Shown piece by piece: positions 58,411 to 64,000 of a DNA stretch of 64,000 nucleotides. The notes beneath the pieces are model-generated. The model made no database searches. It was not told the origin of the DNA and was given only the letters and a program-made list of their open reading frames with translations. The position numbers and the translations under genes are program-made. Source of the DNA: an uncultured Roseobacter sp. (GTDB taxonomy: Bacteria; Pseudomonadota; Alphaproteobacteria; Rhodobacterales; Rhodobacteraceae); assembly GCF_947499265.1 (NCBI RefSeq), contig NZ_CANMNK010000001.1:18501-82500 (forward strand). The letters run 5' to 3'. Within the stretch, counting starts at the first letter, position 1. Each line of letters opens with the position of its first letter.

Positions 58411-59668
58411 CATTTTCATCGGGATCGACCTTGGCACCACCGGTGCGCGCGTCATCGCCATTGACGAAGATGCGGTTGTTGTCGGCGAAGCTAAATCTGC
58501 CTTATCTGATCACGGCAGCAATCATCGTGATCCCATGTGTTGGTGGGCGGCCATCCAGACAGCCCTATCGACAGTCACAAAGAATATCGATGCAGGTCGG
58601 GTGCAGGCGCTTTGTGTGGATGGCACATCGGGAACCATGTTGCCCATCGACGCGGCGGGTCGGCCACTTGCCGATGCGCGCATGTACAATGATGCTTGTG
58701 AGGATAGCGCGATTCTCGCGACGATTTCAAAACACGCCGTCGCTGAAAGCGCCGCACATGGCGCGACCAGTGGCGCCGCCAAAGCGCTTACGTTTCAAAA
58801 TTCGAACCCGGACACATCAATGGTCGTGCATCAGGCCGATTGGATCGCTGGGCAATTCTCCGGGCTCTATGGCTCGGACGACAACAACGCGCTCAAGACC
58901 GGCTATGATTCCGTCCAAAGATGCTGGCCGGAGTGGATGGCGCAAGCCGGGATCAACCGGACCTTGCTGCCATTTGTTCGAGAACCCGGCACAGCGCTGG
59001 GTCATATTCTACCGGATATTGCAGCTGAATTCGGTTTGCCAACGCGCTCGAAAGTCATTGCAGGAACCACCGATGGCTGTGCTGCCTTTCTGGCCACGGG
59101 GGCGCTCAAACCCGGCGATGGCGTGACATCAATTGGCACCACACTGGTGCTCAAGGTCATCTCCGACAGGCCCATCTTTGAGCCGAAAAGCGGTATTTAC
59201 AGTCATAGGTTATTGGGAAATTGGCTGGCGGGCGGCGCTTCCAACACCGGTGGTGGCGTTTTGCTGGAGCACTTCACACCTTCGGAGATTGAACACCTGT
59301 CGACACAGATTGATCCCGAAACACCTCTTGGGCTCGACTACTATCCGCTGCGCGCGCCCGGCGAACGGTTTCCGATTTCTGACCCGCAGCTCCCGCCCAA
59401 ACTGTCGCCGCGCCCGAAGGATCCTTCGGATTTCCTCAAGGCAATGCTTGAAGGGATCGCCGGGATCGAAGCCCTCGGCTATGCGAAACTCAGGGAACTG
59501 GGTGGCCCCCGATTGACCAGCGTGCGCACGGTTGGGGGCGCGGCACAAAGTAAACCGCTCACAGCCATCCGGGCGCGGCTGCTGGGCGTACCCATCGATC
59601 CGCCCGTTCACGTTGAGGCGGCATACGGGTCTGCATTGCTTGCAAAATCAGGGATGGCGGGACAGTGA
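58400..59668 (+). CDS. FGGY-family kinase, D-ribulose kinase-like
   Basis: IFIGIDLGTTGARVIAIDEDA; CVDGTSGTMLPIDAAGRPLADARMYND; GTTDGCAAFLATGA. Confidence 0.82.
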   Translation: MPSDIFIGIDLGTTGARVIAIDEDAVVVGEAKSALSDHGSNHRDPMCWWAAIQTALSTVTKNIDAGRVQALCVDGTSGTMLPIDAAGRPLADARMYNDACEDSAILATISKHAVAESAAHGATSGAAKALTFQNSNPDTSMVVHQADWIAGQFSGLYGSDDNNALKTGYDSVQRCWPEWMAQAGINRTLLPFVREPGTALGHILPDIAAEFGLPTRSKVIAGTTDGCAAFLATGALKPGDGVTSIGTTLVLKVISDRPIFEPKSGIYSHRLLGNWLAGGASNTGGGVLLEHFTPSEIEHLSTQIDPETPLGLDYYPLRAPGERFPISDPQLPPKLSPRPKDPSDFLKAMLEGIAGIEALGYAKLRELGGPRLTSVRTVGGAAQSKPLTAIRARLLGVPIDPPVHVEAAYGSALLAKSGMAGQ

Positions 59669-60507
59669 TTCCGGAAATTGTGCACCTGCATCACCTGATC
59701 GATCAATATGATGCCTTTCTGATTGATCAGTTTGGTGTGCTCTTGGACGGCAGCCAAGCCTATCCTGGTGCCGCGGAAGCGCTTGGCTTAATTGCGAAAC
59801 ACAAAAAACCGGCGATCATCCTGTCCAATTCGGCCAAACGCAGTAAGAACAACTGCGATCGATTGGTTTCATTTGGTTTTGACCGCCGCCATTTCATTAC
59901 CGTTGTTACCTCCGGTGAAATCGCCTACCAGGGCATCGCGCGAGAGATTGGGGCATCCATCGACACGAGTGCCCGCGTCATGCTGCTGGCCCGCGAAGGA
60001 GATTCATCTCCGATCGCCGATCTTGGGCTGATTGAAACAAAAAACTCCGCTGAGGCGGATATTCTTCTCATCGCAAGCCGTGATCTCTCTTGGTCACGCG
60101 ATGACTATCTTGCCGTCTTTAGACAATTTCGACGCGACGGCGGCAGATGTATCTGTCTCAACCCGGATCTGAAAATGCTGACGCCTCAAGGGCTGAGGTT
60201 CAGCGCCGGGGCGATTGCGCAAATCTTTGAGGGTTTGGGCGGCACCATCGAATGGTACGGAAAACCACATTCCATTATTTACAAACGCGCTCTTGAATTG
60301 ATGCCGGAGGTCCGCGCGGAACGCGTGCTTTGTATCGGCGACAGTATCCACCATGATATCCTTGGAGGTGCAACCGCAGGTCTATCAACCGCATTGGTTC
60401 GAAGCGGCGTTCATGCAAATATGTCAGACAAAGAGCTTTGGGCAACCTGCTCGGAATTGTGCGCAACCCCCGACTATGTCCTTGAGCGTTTCTCAACGGA
60501 CCTTTAA
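59665..60507 (+). CDS. HAD superfamily class IIA hydrolase (TIGR01459-like)
   Basis: DAFLIDQFGVLLDGSQAYPGAAEALGLIAKHKKPAIILSNSAKR; RVLCIGDSIHHDILGGATAGLSTALVRSGVH. Confidence 0.88.
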   Translation: MIPEIVHLHHLIDQYDAFLIDQFGVLLDGSQAYPGAAEALGLIAKHKKPAIILSNSAKRSKNNCDRLVSFGFDRRHFITVVTSGEIAYQGIAREIGASIDTSARVMLLAREGDSSPIADLGLIETKNSAEADILLIASRDLSWSRDDYLAVFRQFRRDGGRCICLNPDLKMLTPQGLRFSAGAIAQIFEGLGGTIEWYGKPHSIIYKRALELMPEVRAERVLCIGDSIHHDILGGATAGLSTALVRSGVHANMSDKELWATCSELCATPDYVLERFSTDL

Positions 60508-60677
60508 TTGCCGCAGGTTTCGATCAAGGCGGCGTTACAACAAGCAAATCAAAAGCAAGAAGATAGCGGAGGCATATGCTGAACTAGCCGATAAACGCAG
60601 TTAAAGCGCCTAAGCGGTAGCGTGTTATGTGTATGGAGGGAAATCGAAAGAGAGATACGTAAACAGAGGTTTTACTA

Positions 60678-60795
60678 GGTTTGGCGGTGACCTACTCTCC
60701 CACGTCTTAAGACGCAGTACCATCGGCGCGACGGCACTTAACTGCCGAGTTCGGGATGGGATCGGGTGTTTTGCTCGCGCTATGACCACCAAACC
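60678..60795 (-). rRNA. rrf: 5S ribosomal RNA (ends approximate)
   Basis: Minus strand reads ggtttggtggtcatagcgcgagcaaaacacccgatcccatcccgaactcggcagttaagtgccg...gtgggagagtaggtcaccgccaaacc. Confidence 0.93.
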
Positions 60796-61308
60796 ATGAA
60801 AAACCTCTGTCGTCCAAGTCACGCACTCTAATGTGCTGTGTATGCTTTTGATTTATCCTAGAAAATCTCTCTTCTACTGGATCAAATCAAGCCTATCGGG
60901 CAATTAGTACCAGTCAACTGAACACATTGCTATGCTTACATCTCTGGCCTATCGACGAGGTGGTCTACCTCGGCCCTCAGGGATACCTTGTTTTGAGGGG
61001 GGCTTCCCGCTTAGATGCCTTCAGCGGTTATCCTTTCCGATCATAGCTACCCTGCACTGCTGCTGGCGCAACAACAGGTCCACCAGTGGATCGTTCACCC
61101 CGGTCCTCTCGTACTAGGGGCAACTCCTCTCAAGTATCCTACACCCACGGAAGATAGGGACCGAACTGTCTCACGACGTTCTAAACCCAGCTCACGTACC
61201 TCTTTAAACGGCGAACAGCCGTACCCTTGGGACCTGCTCCAGCCCCAGGATGAGATGAGCCGACATCGAGGTGCCAAACACTGCCGTCGATATGGACTCT
61301 TGGGCAGT

Positions 61309-61362
<54 letters not shown>

Positions 61363-61500
61363 TCGGGACCACCGGATCACTATGGCCGTCTTTCGACTCT
61401 GCTCGACTTGTCAGTCTCGCAGTCAGGCTGGCTTCTGCCATTGCACTCAACGAGCGATTTCCGACCGCTCTGAGCCAACCTTCGCGCGCCTCCGTTACGC

Positions 61501-61532
<32 letters not shown>

Positions 61533-61790
61533 ACCACACAGGGTCCCGGATCCGGATAACGGACCGCGGTTAGACATCAAGCAGAACAAGGGTGGTATCT
61601 CAAGGGAGGCTCCACGCAAACTGGCGTTCACGCTTCAAAGCCCACCACCTATCCTGCACATGTTCGGCCTAATGCCAGTGTGAAGTTGTAGTAAAGGTGC
61701 ACGGGGTCTTTCCGTCTAACCGCGGGAAACCTGCATCTTGACAGGTAATTCAATTTCGCTGAGTCTATGTTGGAGACAGCGGGGAAGTCG

Positions 61791-61873
<83 letters not shown>

Positions 61874-62608
61874 TGGGCTTCAATTCAAGGCTCTCACCTC
61901 TCCTTTTAACCTTCAGGCACCGGGCAGGCGTCAGACCCTATACGTCGTCTTGCGACTTCGCAGAGCCCTGTGTTTTTAATAAACAGTCGCCACCCCCTGG
62001 TTTGTGCCCCCAGCCAATACTTGCGTAGAAACTGGGCCTCCTTCTCGCGAACTTACGGAGGTATTTTGCCGAGTTCCTTCAACATAGTTCTCTCAAGCGC
62101 CTTGGTATTCTCTACCAGTCCACCTGTGTCGGTTTAGGGTACGATCTAGCGATGGAGCTATTTCCAGGAACCCCTTAGCCGCCCATTCAATCCAATAAGG
62201 ATGAACGACCTTCGGGATCCGTCACTTCCATCTGGCCCAGGAATATTAACCTGGTTCCCATCGACTACGCCTTTCGGCCTCGCCTTAGGGGTCGGCTTAC
62301 CCTGCTCAGATTAGCTTTAAGCAGGAACCCTTGGACTTTCGGCGACAGTGTCTCTCACACTGTTTGTCGCTACTCATGTCATCATTCTCACTAGTGATCT
62401 CTCCACCGGATCGCTCACGCGCCGGCTTCACAGAAAACTCCGCGTGTCCAATCCGGGCGAACCCGGTAAGGACACATGGAATTATGTCACACTACGCTCT
62501 GCTACCATGCAATAAATGCATCCTAAGCTTCGGCTCATGGCTTGAGCCCCGTTACATCTTCGCCGCAAGACAACTTATTTAGACCAGTGAGCTGTTACGC
62601 TATCTTTA

Positions 62609-62639
<31 letters not shown>

Positions 62640-63140
62640 TTGTTTTGGTCGTCTCACCTGCTTTCCCACTTAGCCATGAATTAGGGGCCTTAGCTGTAGG
62701 TCAGGGTTGTTTCCCTCTCCACGACGGACGTTAGCATTCGCCGTGTGTCTGCCATCTAGTACTCCTCGGTATTCGGAGTTTGGTTAGGATCAGTAAGCCT
62801 GTGGGGCCCCATTACCCATCCAGTGCTCTACCCCCGAGGGTATTCGGATGACGCTCTACCTAAATAGATTTCGCAGAGAACCAGCTATCTCCGAGTTTGA
62901 TTGGCCTTTCACCCCTAGGCACAACTCATCCCGATCTTTTTCAACAGATGTGGGTTCGGTCCTCCAGTACGTGTTACCGTACCTTCAACCTGGTCATGCC
63001 TAGATCACTCGGTTTCGGGTCTGATCCCACGAACTCGACGCCCTATTAAGACTCGCTTTCGCTGCGCCTACACCTAACGGCTTAAGCTTGCTCGTGAGAC
63101 CAAGTCGATGACCCATTATACAAAAGGTACGCCGTCACAA

Positions 63141-63160
63141 GACTGGAGATCAATTTGGAT
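63141..63160. repeat. IVS inverted repeat arm (3' side in rRNA sense)
   Basis: gactggagatcaatttggat. Confidence 0.85.
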
Positions 63161-63165
63161 CGTGT

Positions 63166-63654
63166 TCAGAAATTGAAGGTATAGCGCACCGCCAGCGTTT
63201 CACCGCCAGGGTTTACATCTTCAATGTCCGCGTTTGATTTGTGGTCAATTGCAATCGATATCCGGCCGCTGTCCGTCAGCTTGTAGCCAACGCCGAGCAA
63301 CGTTCTGAATTGCAAGTTCCCACCCAATGGGCTGCCACCCGTGCCCTCATCGTAGTAGCCAGGCATGAAGCTGCCTTCTACGAACCAGGGGCCTTCGCTG
63401 ATCATCCAAATGGCATAGACACCGACACCGACGAAAACGTCTCCGTCTGCGTCGATCTGCCCAGCACCCGCCAAAGAATAAGACGCCGTGCGACCCGAAA
63501 AGAACGGGTCAGCGTGATATTCAAGAATGAAGGCACCGGATTGTGTATCCGTTTGGTCCAACACATCGTCCACACCCAGACCGACGACAAACTCGTCGGC
63601 AAAAGCAGTGGTTGATGCAAGTGCGAAGGTCAGTATGGAAGCGATATTTTTCAT
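63166..63654 (-). CDS. PagL-like outer-membrane lipid A 3-O-deacylase / acyloxyacyl hydrolase encoded inside the 23S IVS
   Basis: 162 aa with signal peptide MKNIASILTFALASTTAFA; C-terminal IAIDHKSNADIEDVNPGGETLAVRYTFNF with H-x-S and E at S+12, ending in an aromatic-rich beta-barrel-like terminus. Confidence 0.8.
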   Translation of the reverse strand: MKNIASILTFALASTTAFADEFVVGLGVDDVLDQTDTQSGAFILEYHADPFFSGRTASYSLAGAGQIDADGDVFVGVGVYAIWMISEGPWFVEGSFMPGYYDEGTGGSPLGGNLQFRTLLGVGYKLTDSGRISIAIDHKSNADIEDVNPGGETLAVRYTFNF

Positions 63655-63667
63655 AACTTCCAATGAC

Positions 63668-63687
63668 ATCCAAATTGAACTCCAGTC
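63668..63687. repeat. IVS inverted repeat arm (5' side in rRNA sense)
   Basis: atccaaattgaactccagtc. Confidence 0.85.
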
Positions 63688-64000
63688 AAGCTCCGACTGA
63701 TTGTAGGCGTTCGGTTTCAGGTACTGTTTCACTCCCCTCGTCGGGGTGCTTTTCACCTTTCCCTCACGGTACTGGTTCACTATCGGTCAGTAAGGAGTAC
63801 TTAGCCTTCGAAGGTGGTCCTCCGATCTTCAGACAGAATTTCACGTGTTCCGCCCTACTTAATACGTCCAATCATGCTTCTTATACGGGACTATCACCCA
63901 CTCTGGTTGCGCATTCCAACGCATTCTAACCACACTCATGGCTCGGCTGGTCCCCGTTCGCTCGCCGCTACTAGGGGAGTATCAATTGATTTCCTTTCCT

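Larger units (their letters stand above)
63141..63687 (-). other. 23S rRNA intervening sequence (IVS) in helix 25, bounded by 20-bp inverted repeats
   Basis: Left gactggagatcaatttggat (63141-63160) versus right atccaaattgaactccagtc (63668-63687), complementary at 19/20; 23S sequence resumes on both sides (gtacgccgtcac... / ...ctccgactgattgtaggcgttcggtttc). Confidence 0.88.

Noticed and set aside
60508-60677. tRNA-fMet often found after 5S in alphaproteobacterial rrn operons
   Set aside because: No tRNA-like cloverleaf sequence seen between the HAD gene and 5S.
63241-63615. 124-aa plus-strand ORF in the IVS
   Set aside because: Antisense to the PagL-like ORF, no signal peptide or domain pattern.

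Overview
Alphaproteobacterial (Roseobacter-like) chromosomal window. From left to right it contains: (i) a small accessory region with DUF2269, DUF4166 and saccharopine-dehydrogenase-like genes, a damaged DCC/DUF393 gene, a PAS/GGDEF/EAL protein, a GST, and a MerR regulator coupled to a leaderless solute-binding protein; (ii) a nitrate respiration locus (USP-narK-narK-narGHJI-PPIase, with a divergent NarR-type Crp/Fnr regulator and FNR-like boxes); (iii) a roughly 24 kb cluster mostly on the minus strand. This cluster has a molybdenum hydroxylase whose large subunit is split over two ORFs, CoxD/CoxE-like MoxR and VWA proteins, two SRPBCC proteins, a giant hendecad-repeat flotillin/SPFH protein, a PEP-hydrolase TIM barrel, a LivF-Tm-1 fusion, Liv-type permeases, ALDH, a degenerate Fe-ADH, and hydrolases including an SMP-30/isochorismatase fusion; (iv) an erythritol-like polyol operon with a SorC regulator, an ABC importer with two asymmetric ATPases, two FGGY kinases, a GlpD-like dehydrogenase, two class II aldolases and a HAD phosphatase; (v) 5S and partial 23S rRNA genes on the minus strand. 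The most striking observation is in the 23S gene. At helix 25 it is interrupted by a ~0.55 kb insert bounded by 20-bp near-perfect inverted repeats. The insert is almost entirely filled by an intact, signal-peptide-bearing PagL-like (lipid A 3-O-deacylase / acyloxyacyl hydrolase) ORF with the H-x-S...E catalytic spacing conserved. All assignments come from reading the sequence and ORF translations; no database searches were run.
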